A stretch of DNA of 14,831 bases from JABDLF01 sp041609715 (GTDB taxonomy: Bacteria; Pseudomonadota; Gammaproteobacteria; Steroidobacterales; JABDLF01): assembly GCA_041609715.1 (NCBI GenBank), contig JBFIQI010000053.1, positions 1 through 14,831 of the forward strand, written 5' to 3'. Below the pieces are notes generated by a model. The model searched no databases. It saw only the letters and a list, made by a program, of their open reading frames with translations, and was not told the origin of the DNA. Below, one piece after another: positions 7,801 through 13,428 of this stretch. The position numbers and the translations under genes were made by a program. Within the stretch, counting starts at the first letter, position 1; each line of letters opens with the position of its first letter.

Positions 7801-8253
7801 TTGAATTATGCCCGCGATAGCGGCAACCCGGCGGTACAGTTGCAGGTACAACTCGCTGCTGCGGACGCCCGGCTGGCTGGCGGCGATCTGAAGTCAGATG
7901 GAGCCGAAGATCTGGTTACCGCGGCGGCCAGCATTGGCCATGTGCCGCTGCAGCTGACGGCGCTGGAACTGGCCACCGGGGCTGCCCTTGCCGCAGCCCA
8001 GTACGAAACTGCCGAGCGTCATGCCCGCCAGTGGTTGCGGCACACCCAGGCAGTGGACATATACGAAGGTAGCTGGCGCGCCTACCGTGCACTGGGCACT
8101 GCCCTGGACCAGCAGGGAAAAAGGGCGCTGGCTGATCCGGTTTTCGCAAAGGCAAGGACTGAGTTGGGTCGCCTGCAGCAATACATGGACGAACCCCAGT
8201 GGCAAAGCTTCAGCGCCCTGCCAGCGGTCAAGGAGTTAATCGATGTGCCCTGA
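4840..8253 (+). CDS. Membrane Ser/Thr protein kinase with large TPR-like C-terminal region
   Basis: The product is 1137 residues. Residues 33-291 are a complete Hanks-type (PknB-like) kinase: glycine loop GLGGMG 40-45, Lys62 in VALKVL, HRDLKPAN with catalytic Asp158, DFG 176-178, activation loop LTRTGHIVGTPDYLSPE with Thr189, Thr191 and Thr197. A basic stretch (HKRRGRQAR, 301-309) precedes one membrane helix at about 310-331, putting the kinase in the cytosol and residues 335-1137 in the periplasm. Residues 350-485 (GIVIMPLDDATG onward) resemble the alpha/beta domain often found between kinase and TPRs in such proteins, related in style to TolB-N or FlgO-like domains. The rest is TPR-like. 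Nothing essential is missing, so an active kinase is expected. The 4-base overlap upstream and 11-base overlap downstream imply coupled translation. Confidence 0.95.
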   Translation: MSEKPRTPDNDVTQTSTGKTHLLAEGRVLAGRYRIGDVLGLGGMGMVYRARDETLNIDVALKVLRDDLNAEADTRTLERFQQELVLARQVSHRNVVRIHDIGRDGEVYFLTMDLVEGRSLKDILEEQGTLSVARALDITRQLALGLAAAHDMGVVHRDLKPANILVDKDNTPYITDFGVARSAANKGLTRTGHIVGTPDYLSPEQARGGELDGRSDIYSLGLILYEMLSGQLPFSGETFQEVLAQRTMGKPRDLAEIGVEVPPAVKRIIEHCLARDPGDRYDDAQQLAQDLGEGQATRVMHKRRGRQARHALLALSLALLVAGVAGSGYWIFNKARPVSTSGGDTAPAVRTGIVIMPLDDATGRDDLKWLRTGLPELAADQLGENRALQLVDPNRVLQTLADLNMMERPGTAAEMRQAGELLGARQLVTGTIRSAGQAIRIDARLTSIDAAPGGSQSFSVEVAGGEQVFELVSRFADALQQQLALPPSADLDEARLSTSESALRAYTEGTRQLYLGSSVEAAPLLELAVDMDPEFAAAWLRLSEAYEMLGFGDKSVQAIQNASNLLADSSSRTALEARAREAILTGDLERAQTALATLVERFPGDSEARVALALAHEDEGELEQAMKVLEKVLAEDPNHPRAWYLMGKYAILTGDMQSAIDDYLVRALVIQNRLGNQQGRADALNAMGVAYFRLGQLQQAEDHYRQAAEIRSRIGDQRGVASSRSNIARILVSQGKFEEARAEFAQAMTSREAIGDRPGIAVLHNEIGLLEENRGRYSEALSSYRQALQIRRQLGDKRALAESYSNVGFAYFTLGEYDNASVYWQQALDTALALENQEDIVLARQNIALLDFVRGRWDASLKGFVETLEEARNLGNPRIAAVSYGNLGRLALYQGRFVAADRSLAEAIEILAGLGDARGEAEYRLFKAQLRLALNQPQAAHAELEAIAAIIGERGHREQLARLQYLRGQLAVKSGQQNTFDNMFQEALNYARDSGNPAVQLQVQLAAADARLAGGDLKSDGAEDLVTAAASIGHVPLQLTALELATGAALAAAQYETAERHARQWLRHTQAVDIYEGSWRAYRALGTALDQQGKRALADPVFAKARTELGRLQQYMDEPQWQSFSALPAVKELIDVP
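6760..8199 (+). repeat. Twelve 40-residue TPR-like units in exact register
   Basis: From residue 641 to 1120 of the kinase the protein can be cut into twelve 40-residue blocks, beginning at 641, 681, 721 and so on to 1081, with no insertion or deletion. Early blocks share the pattern NxGxxYxxxGxxxxAxxxYxxAL followed by LGD or LGN. The glycine of that motif falls at 675, 715, 755, 795, 875, 915, 955 and 995; residue 835 is Glu instead. The last three blocks are degenerate. The 40-residue period matches LGN/Pins-type TPRs rather than the usual 34. The DNA units (120 bases) have diverged. Confidence 0.8.
8230..8235 (+). promoter_or_regulatory. Strong ribosome binding site for the histidine kinase gene
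   Basis: AAGGAG ends seven bases before the ATG at 8243 and lies inside the last codons of the Ser/Thr kinase gene. It supports the start at 8243 over the GTG two bases later, and is the best ribosome site within the operon. Confidence 0.7.
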
Positions 8254-9079
8254 CATCAAACCAAAGCAATCAAATCCGGCGTCCGGCAGCAGCCGCGTGG
8301 GTGACGATGCCGATCTCGACGAAATCGCGCGCCGGGTCAACCGCATAACAGAAGAGAATCAACACCTCTTCTCACAGCTTCTCGACGGTGAGCGACGCTT
8401 CCGGAGTCTTGCCAAAGGGGTCTGGAAAATCCAGGAAGACGAACGGCGACGGCTCGCCCTGGAACTTCACGACGGCATCGGACAAACGCTGACTGCCCTG
8501 AAGCACCAGCTGCAGAGGATAGAAGCTCGCGTCGATAATGATCTCAAGCCGGCGTTTGCCGATCTGGTTGAGATTGCTACCGGTGCGCTCAACGATACGC
8601 GTGAGCTGTCGCGCTTGCTGAGGCCGCCAGTGCTGGACGACCTGGGCCTGATTGCGGCGCTGCAATGGCTCAAGCGAACCTTGAAACAAAGTGTTGATCT
8701 GGAAGTTCATTTGTCCATCGAAGGCCTTGGCGACGAGCGACTGGATGCCGACATCGAGACACTGGTATTTCGCGTGGTACAGGAAGCCCTTACCAACACC
8801 GTGAAGCATGCGGGAGTCAAAGAGGCCAGCGTGCAACTTGGCAGGGACAACAACATGCTGCTTTTGGTCATAGATGACCGGGGTAAGGGTTTCGACGTGG
8901 ATGCCAGGATGCGCGCCGGAGGCAGCAACGAAAGTTCAGGCCTCAGGGGTATCCGGGACCGGATTGCGTTGTTTGGCGGCGTACTCAGTTTAAAATCCAC
9001 GCAACGGCAGGGTACCAGACTGGAAATGAAGATCCCGCTGCCAGAGAATGACGCCCTGGGGGGTAGTTCCGATGAATAG
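8243..9079 (+). CDS. Soluble NarL-type sensor histidine kinase without a recognisable sensor domain
   Basis: The product is 278 residues with no membrane segment. Residues 22-65 look like a charged, probably coiled-coil helix. A HisKA_3 dimerisation domain follows with phospho-acceptor His76 in LELHDGIGQTL, then a HATPase_c domain: N box QEALTNTVKHA (Glu181, Asn185), G1 box DDRGKGF (211-217) and G2 box GLRGIRDR (233-240). This is the NarX/DegS class, which phosphorylates NarL-type regulators such as the one encoded next. With only a short N-terminal helix and no PAS, GAF or periplasmic domain, input probably comes from a partner protein, and the FHA-GAF protein and Ser/Thr kinase of the same operon are obvious candidates. 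It overlaps the next gene by eight bases. Confidence 0.93.
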   Translation: MCPDIKPKQSNPASGSSRVGDDADLDEIARRVNRITEENQHLFSQLLDGERRFRSLAKGVWKIQEDERRRLALELHDGIGQTLTALKHQLQRIEARVDNDLKPAFADLVEIATGALNDTRELSRLLRPPVLDDLGLIAALQWLKRTLKQSVDLEVHLSIEGLGDERLDADIETLVFRVVQEALTNTVKHAGVKEASVQLGRDNNMLLLVIDDRGKGFDVDARMRAGGSNESSGLRGIRDRIALFGGVLSLKSTQRQGTRLEMKIPLPENDALGGSSDE

Positions 9080-9728
9080 CGAAACGCGAAGACTGCTGCG
9101 GGTACTGGTGGCAGACGATCACACCATTGTTCGTCAGGGCGTGGTCAGCCTGCTGGAAGAAAGCGGTGAAGTGCATGTGGTAGCGGAAGCGTCCGACGGG
9201 CTGGAAGCGGTCGAAAAGGCGCTGGAGACTCGTCCGGATATCGCGATTCTCGATCTTACGATGCCGCGGCTCAATGGCCTGGAAGCGGTGCGTCGCATTC
9301 ACGATCAGCTTCCGGGCACCCGTATTCTCGTGCTGACCGTGCACGAGGAAGATGAATACGTGATTCCCATCGTGCGCGCCGGCGCCTCGGGCTACCTGGT
9401 CAAGGATGCTGCCGTCAAGGAACTGATGTCTGCCGTGCAGGCATTGCAGCGAGGTCAGGGTTACTTCGGGCCGCAGGCCGCCAGGGCACTTGCCGAGCAG
9501 TACCGACACGGCCAGGAAGCCGGCGACCCCTACGGCTCGCTGACCCCCAGGGAGCGCGAAGTGTTCCATCTGCTGACGGAGGGCAAGACTTCCAAGGAGA
9601 TTGCGCGCAGCCTGGACATCAGCGTAAAGACTGCAGAGAACCACCGGGCCCGGATCATCGACAAACTGGCGGTGCAAAACACGGCGGGCCTGGTCCGCTA
9701 CGCCGCCCGCATGGGGCTGCTATCCTGA
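9072..9728 (+). CDS. NarL/LuxR-family response regulator
   Basis: The product is 218 residues from the ATG at 9072, which overlaps the histidine kinase stop; an in-frame ATG at 9048 would add eight residues that are not receiver-like. The receiver domain (8-125) has the acidic pair Asp15-Asp16, phospho-acceptor Asp61 in ILDLTMP, Thr89 in LVLTV and Lys111 in LVKDA. The C-terminal LuxR-type helix-turn-helix (155-212) begins SLTPREREV and includes TSKEIARSLDISVKTAENH. It should bind DNA when phosphorylated by the preceding kinase. Target promoters are unknown; the repeated sites upstream of the operon (2834-2890) are possible but untested. Its 3' end overlaps that of plsX by nine bases on the opposite strand. 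Confidence 0.95.
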   Translation: MNSETRRLLRVLVADDHTIVRQGVVSLLEESGEVHVVAEASDGLEAVEKALETRPDIAILDLTMPRLNGLEAVRRIHDQLPGTRILVLTVHEEDEYVIPIVRAGASGYLVKDAAVKELMSAVQALQRGQGYFGPQAARALAEQYRHGQEAGDPYGSLTPREREVFHLLTEGKTSKEIARSLDISVKTAENHRARIIDKLAVQNTAGLVRYAARMGLLS

Positions 9729-10778
9729 GCCTGTGAGGGGCTCCCGGGTCTGAGCTGCATCCGCAGCCGCCACCGCGCGCCGCATTTCGGCGCTGATCTG
9801 CTGGGGCACTGCCTTTTTTACCTCCAGTAATGCCGTCTCCAGCGCAGTCTCGAAGGCGACATCGTCCGCGCTGCCATGGCTCTTGATGACAATGCGGGTC
9901 AGGCCAATCAGGCTGGCGCCGTTGTAGCGCCGCGGATCAAGCCGATGGCGTACGGCGCGCAACGCGGGCCGCGAAAGCAGGCCCGAGAACCTGGTGAACA
10001 GATTGCGCTGGAACTCTTCGCGCATGATGTCCCCTAACATATGCGCAGCGCCTTCCATCGTTTTCAGGGAAACATTACCGGTGAACCCGTCGGTGACGAC
10101 AACATCCACATGGCCTGAAAAAATATCGTCACCTTCGACAAAACCTATGTAGTTAAGGCCGCTAGTGGCAATTCTCCGGGCGGCAGCCCGGATTACGTCC
10201 GTGCCTTTCATCTCCTCTTCGCCGATATTGAGCAAACCAACCGCCGGGCTTTGGATTCCGTGGATTTCCCGCGCGACCACTGCGCCCATTACTGCGAACT
10301 GGAACAACAGTTCTGCATTGCAATCCGCGTTGGCGCCCAGATCCAGCATCAGGGTGTGTCCGCTGGTTGCCGGAATCGTAGAAAGAATGGCGGGGCGATC
10401 AATGCCCTCGGCCATTTTCAGGACAAAGCGCGCCGTGGCCATCAGCGCACCGGTGTTGCCGGCGCTGACGCACGCAACCGCTTCACCCTGTTTAACCAGG
10501 TCGATGGCGACCCGCATGGAAGAATCCTTTTTATTGCGCATGGCGCTGCGTGGTGCCTCATCCATGGCCACCACCTCACTGGCGTGACGCAGGGCGAATC
10601 TTTCCCCGAAAGCCGCCTGCAAAGATTGCGTCGCCCGATCCAGCATTCCTGTATCACCCACCAGCAGTACGCGAGTGTGGGTGTGGGTTGCCAGAAACCT
10701 CTGTACCGCCAGAATGCGCGACTGCGCCGGGCGGTCACCGCTCATAGCATCGACAGCGAGTGTGAGAAATTCACTCAT
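9720..10778 (-). CDS. plsX: Phosphate acyltransferase PlsX
   Basis: The product is 352 residues (E. coli PlsX has 356). It converts acyl-ACP to acyl-phosphate for PlsY in phospholipid synthesis, as a peripheral membrane protein. Family landmarks are clear: SSMRVAIDLVKQGEAVACVS followed by AGNTGALM, LDLGANADC, LLNIGEEEMKGTD, NYIGFVEGDDIFSG, VTDGFTGNVSLKTMEG and YNGASLIGL. The N-terminal motif, normally VDAMGGDxGP, reads VDAMSGDRPAQ, with Gly to Ser and the GP lost. The ATG at 10778 is preceded by AGG. It follows rpmF on the minus strand after 89 bases that hold a terminator-like hairpin. fabH, its usual downstream neighbour, is displaced. Confidence 0.96.
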   Translation of the reverse strand: MSEFLTLAVDAMSGDRPAQSRILAVQRFLATHTHTRVLLVGDTGMLDRATQSLQAAFGERFALRHASEVVAMDEAPRSAMRNKKDSSMRVAIDLVKQGEAVACVSAGNTGALMATARFVLKMAEGIDRPAILSTIPATSGHTLMLDLGANADCNAELLFQFAVMGAVVAREIHGIQSPAVGLLNIGEEEMKGTDVIRAAARRIATSGLNYIGFVEGDDIFSGHVDVVVTDGFTGNVSLKTMEGAAHMLGDIMREEFQRNLFTRFSGLLSRPALRAVRHRLDPRRYNGASLIGLTRIVIKSHGSADDVAFETALETALLEVKKAVPQQISAEMRRAVAAADAAQTREPLTGSG

Positions 10779-10810
10779 CGGCCTGGTTGCATGGCGAAAT
10801 TCCCGTCCCT

Positions 10811-10839
10811 AAAAAACGTGCGCCGGGTCCAGCCCGGCG
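10811..10839 (-). terminator. Intrinsic terminator-like hairpin between rpmF and plsX
   Basis: On the minus strand, CGCCGGG (10839-10833), loop CTGGA and CCCGGCG (10827-10821) are followed after four bases by six T (10816-10811). It begins 29 bases after the rpmF stop, so it could reduce read-through from the ribosomal protein gene into plsX. Confidence 0.7.
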
Positions 10840-10867
10840 TCTGCATGTTTCGCCCCAACGGGCAAGC

Positions 10868-11062
10868 TTATTCTTCGACGTCGAACTCTTGCTTGCCAGC
10901 AACAACTTTCTTGCCGCGATAGTAACCATCAGCCGTCACCTGGTGACGCAGATGGGTTTCCCCCGAGACCGGATCCACCGACAGGGCGGGCGCATCCAGG
11001 GCATCGTGGGAACGGCGCATACCGCGCCGCGAAGGGGTCTTTCGGCTCTTCTGAACAGCCAT
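10868..11062 (-). CDS. rpmF: 50S ribosomal protein bL32
   Basis: The product is 64 residues, starting MAVQKSRKTPSRRGMRRSHD, which is diagnostic for bL32, and continuing LRHQVTADGYYRGKKV as in E. coli RpmF (57 residues). Like other proteobacterial forms it lacks the zinc-binding CxxC pairs. It has a longer acidic tail, VAGKQEFDVEE. The start at 11062 has AGGAG eight bases upstream; an ATG two codons earlier is unlikely. The pairing with yceD 21 bases upstream is the usual arrangement. Confidence 0.98.
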   Translation of the reverse strand: MAVQKSRKTPSRRGMRRSHDALDAPALSVDPVSGETHLRHQVTADGYYRGKKVVAGKQEFDVEE

Positions 11063-11083
11063 GATCAATTCTCCTGAAAATTA

Positions 11084-11617
11084 TTAATCCATATCCGGGT
11101 TGATCGATTTCAAACTCGCCAACGCAGCAAACGGTTTCGCACCATCGCCGTCATCAACCCTGTCAAGAATTCGTTCCGCCAAGGGACCGCATTCCGATAT
11201 ATTCTCGTGGCGCGCCACCATCGGCACGGCCAATAACAATTCGTCTTCAATGAGCTCTGCCGGCACTATGTCTTCGGGCACCGGCTCCAGCAGCTCGTAC
11301 TCATCCGGCAACGCGTCGACCTGCCTGCCGCCGAGCAGTGCCAGCTTGAAGCGCTGGTCAAGCGTCATCTCAAAATCTTCCAGACAGCGCTGACACTGCA
11401 ATTGCAGGCTACCGCTTACCCGGCCGTCAACAACCACTATGTTGTTGGCATCGCGCCAGAATTCAAGGATCGCCCGCAGGTTCTCCTGCCGCCCGTTATC
11501 CGCCACCAAACGCATAAGACGTGGCAGACTGGCAACCGGCAAATTCCCCTCGAGCCTGACATTCTCGCCGGCCAGTCGGACCGGATCGACGCGCTGCCTG
11601 AGACGAGAGGCGGACAT
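11084..11617 (-). CDS. yceD: YceD/DUF177 family protein, 23S rRNA accumulation protein
   Basis: The product is 177 residues. The N-terminal RVDPVRLAGENVRLEGNLPV aligns by eye with the start of E. coli YceD, and LQCQRCLEDFEMTL holds the conserved cysteine pair (Cys75, Cys78). The acidic middle (PEDIVPAELIEDELLLAVPM) and the final KPFAALASLKS are also typical. Family members are needed for normal 23S rRNA levels and are nearly always encoded before rpmF. The ATG at 11617 has no recognisable ribosome site, and the predicted transcription start falls only about three bases upstream, so the message may be leaderless. It is first in the yceD-rpmF-plsX unit. Confidence 0.95.
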   Translation of the reverse strand: MSASRLRQRVDPVRLAGENVRLEGNLPVASLPRLMRLVADNGRQENLRAILEFWRDANNIVVVDGRVSGSLQLQCQRCLEDFEMTLDQRFKLALLGGRQVDALPDEYELLEPVPEDIVPAELIEDELLLAVPMVARHENISECGPLAERILDRVDDGDGAKPFAALASLKSINPDMD

Positions 11618-11626
11618 AGCCGGCGA

Positions 11627-11655
11627 ATGATAAATAGCCAGGATTTGCTTGTCAA
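11627..11655 (-). promoter_or_regulatory. Strong sigma70 promoter of yceD-rpmF-plsX
   Basis: On the minus strand, a perfect TTGACA (11655-11650), a 17-base spacer and TATCAT (11632-11627, five of six) form the best promoter in the window. The expected start is near 11620, next to the yceD ATG at 11617. Confidence 0.8.
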
Positions 11656-11690
11656 AGTATCGACCGGGTCAGCTTTTGTAGGATACTTTG
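11653..11690. promoter_or_regulatory. Inverted repeat in the yceD/maf divergent promoter region
   Basis: CAAAGTATC (11653-11661) and GATACTTTG (11682-11690) are a perfect 9-base inverted repeat with a 20-base spacer. The left arm overlaps the -35 of the yceD promoter. The right arm includes GATACT (11682-11687), a possible -10 for maf that would give a leader of about 28 bases. It could be an operator for both genes or a chance pairing of promoter elements. Confidence 0.5.
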
Positions 11691-11721
11691 CACTTCATCC
11701 AAATGCCGGGAGCCCAACCCC

Positions 11722-12294
11722 TTGCACAGCTTGATTCTCGGATCAGGGTCGCGCTACCGAAAGGCATTGCTGCAGCGGCTGGGGTTGCCGTTCACCACTG
11801 TCTGCCCCGAGATCGACGAGCGCCCACTGGCGGATGAAAATGGTGATCAGCTGGCGCTGCGCCTCGCTGCGGGCAAAGCAGGCAAAGTGCTTGAGCAATA
11901 CCCCGATGCCGTGGTCATTGGCAGCGACCAGGTCGCGACTCTGGAGGCAGTGATACTCGGTAAACCCGGCAACCGTGAAGCCGCCGTCGCCCAGTTGAGC
12001 CGCGCATCTGGCCGGGCGATGCAATTTCACACGGCGGTTTGCGTGGCTGACAGCACAGATTCCCGCATGTACGTAGATTGCACCACGGTGCAGTTTCGTG
12101 AACTTGGGGCTGCGGAAATTGCCAGCTATGTTGAGCGCGAAAAACCCATCGACTGCGCCGGCAGTTTCAAGGCTGAAGGGCTTGGCATTGCCCTGTTCGA
12201 AAGCATCGACAGCAGCGACCCAACGGCACTGATTGGACTGCCGCTGATCTGGCTGTCCCGGGAACTTATGCGCCGCGGCTTCCCGGTCCTTTAG
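11722..12294 (+). CDS. yceF: Maf-family nucleotide pyrophosphatase, YceF type (7-methyl-GTP)
   Basis: The product is 190 residues. Maf signatures are SLILGSGSRYRKALLQRLGL at the N terminus, PEIDERP (30-35), GSDQV with catalytic Asp69, GKP (80-82) and CAGSFKAEGLGIALFESIDS (145-164). The last matches the YceF subgroup, which hydrolyses 7-methyl-GTP in E. coli and is thought to clear modified nucleotides. The start is TTG 11722, with GGGAG nine bases upstream; TTG 11731 is a shorter alternative and no in-frame ATG fits. It is divergent from yceD and convergent with rluC, overlapping it by 29 bases. The same arrangement of yceF between rluC and yceD is found in E. coli. Confidence 0.93.
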   Translation: MHSLILGSGSRYRKALLQRLGLPFTTVCPEIDERPLADENGDQLALRLAAGKAGKVLEQYPDAVVIGSDQVATLEAVILGKPGNREAAVAQLSRASGRAMQFHTAVCVADSTDSRMYVDCTTVQFRELGAAEIASYVEREKPIDCAGSFKAEGLGIALFESIDSSDPTALIGLPLIWLSRELMRRGFPVL

Positions 12295-13267
12295 TCCGGG
12301 AGCGCCCGGCGGCAGCAGTGGCCGCGCCACCGGCGCCTGCAATGGCGTCCAGAAAATTTGCCAACATCGCAGGCAACGGCGCGCTCACCAGAATCGGTTC
12401 GCCGCTGACGGGATGCTCGAAACCCAGAGCGCTGGCGTGCAAAAACAATCGCTTGAGGCCCCTGGCCTGGCATTGGCGATTGAAGGCCTCGTCACCGTAA
12501 CGGGCATCACCAGCCAGCGGATGACCGGCCCAGGCAGCGTGCACCCGAATCTGGTGGGTTCTGCCAGTCTCAAGGGTGGCTTCCAGCAAACTGGCGTCAC
12601 CATAGCATTCGACCGGTCTAAAATGTGTGCGGGCGGGCTTGCCGTCAACATCCACGGTCACAACCCGTTCCCCGCCCTGGCGCTGATTCACCTTTAAGGG
12701 CGCATCTACACCGCGACTGCCCAGTTCCCAGCGGCCCTTAACCAGCAGCAGATAACGCTTTTCAAATTGATTGTTGCGCAACTGCTCGTGCAGTGCTCGC
12801 AAAGCGCTGCGTTTCTTGGCCAGCAGCAAGCAACCACTTGTGGCGCGATCCAGGCGGTGGACCAATTCCAGCCGTTGCTGGTCACCGCGCATGGCACGCA
12901 GGTTTTCGATCAAGCCCGCGCTCACTCCGCTGCCACCGTGTACCGCCATGCCGGATGGCTTGTCCACGACCAGCAAATGCTCGTCCTCCAGCAAAACAGC
13001 TGCGTCGATAAGCTCACCGACCCTGGGTGAGGTCCGCGGCGTACTTGGATCGGGCAATCGCACCGGCGGAATACGAACCTGGTCGCCCGCCTGCAAGCGG
13101 TAAGGCGGCCTTACCCGACCCTTGTTGACCCTTACCTGGCCCTTGCGCACCAGCTTGTAAACCAGGGTTCTCGGTACGCCTTTCAGCTGCGCCAGCAGGA
13201 AATTATCCAGACGCTGGCCAGCTTCGTCCGGCGTGACTTCATGAATTCGGACCTTGGATACGGGCAA
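12266..13267 (-). CDS. rluC: 23S rRNA pseudouridine synthase RluC
   Basis: The product is 333 residues. An S4 RNA-binding domain (about 18-80, AGQRLDNFLLAQLKGVPRTL) precedes an RluA-type synthase domain with catalytic Asp140 in HRLDRATSG, then FEKRYLLLVKG and LETGRTHQIRVHAAWAGHPL. RluC makes pseudouridines 955, 2504 and 2580 of 23S rRNA in E. coli. The position opposite rne supports RluC over RluD or RluA. The start is TTG 13267, with GAGGG about nine bases upstream; no in-frame ATG precedes the S4 domain. The C terminus carries an alanine- and glycine-rich basic tail after about residue 308, encoded partly across the end of maf. Confidence 0.94.
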   Translation of the reverse strand: MPVSKVRIHEVTPDEAGQRLDNFLLAQLKGVPRTLVYKLVRKGQVRVNKGRVRPPYRLQAGDQVRIPPVRLPDPSTPRTSPRVGELIDAAVLLEDEHLLVVDKPSGMAVHGGSGVSAGLIENLRAMRGDQQRLELVHRLDRATSGCLLLAKKRSALRALHEQLRNNQFEKRYLLLVKGRWELGSRGVDAPLKVNQRQGGERVVTVDVDGKPARTHFRPVECYGDASLLEATLETGRTHQIRVHAAWAGHPLAGDARYGDEAFNRQCQARGLKRLFLHASALGFEHPVSGEPILVSAPLPAMLANFLDAIAGAGGAATAAAGRSRTKGPGSRGA

Positions 13268-13305
13268 GTTGGGTTTTCCCTCTGTGGGTCAATTGCTTAG
13301 CCGCA

Positions 13306-13334
13306 TTGATGCAGGCTGCGAGGGTTGCTATAGT
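13306..13334 (+). promoter_or_regulatory. Sigma70 promoter of rne
   Basis: TTGATG (13306-13311), a 17-base spacer and TATAGT (13329-13334) give four and five matches of six to consensus. The start would be near 13341, about 330 bases before the rne ATG, similar in length to the long rne leader of E. coli. Confidence 0.65.
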
Positions 13335-13397
13335 ACCGGACGGTTGTCCGCTGCGTATTGTTATCGCGTTTGCCAGCGGCATCCGCAACGAGATATG

Positions 13398-13428
13398 GGC
13401 GACACCCTCAGGGGTGCCGCCATTTTTT
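13398..13428 (+). terminator. Terminator-like hairpin inside the rne leader
   Basis: GGCGACACCC (13398-13407) pairs with GGGTGCCGCC (13412-13421) over ten positions with one A-C mismatch and a TCAG loop, followed by one A and six T (13423-13428). It would release a transcript of about 88 bases from the predicted start, so it may attenuate rne or serve as an RNase E target. Confidence 0.65.

Noticed and set aside
6760..8199. DNA-level tandem repeat array in the kinase gene
   Set aside because: The 120-base period is clear in the protein, but the nucleotide units have diverged too far to call a recent tandem array.
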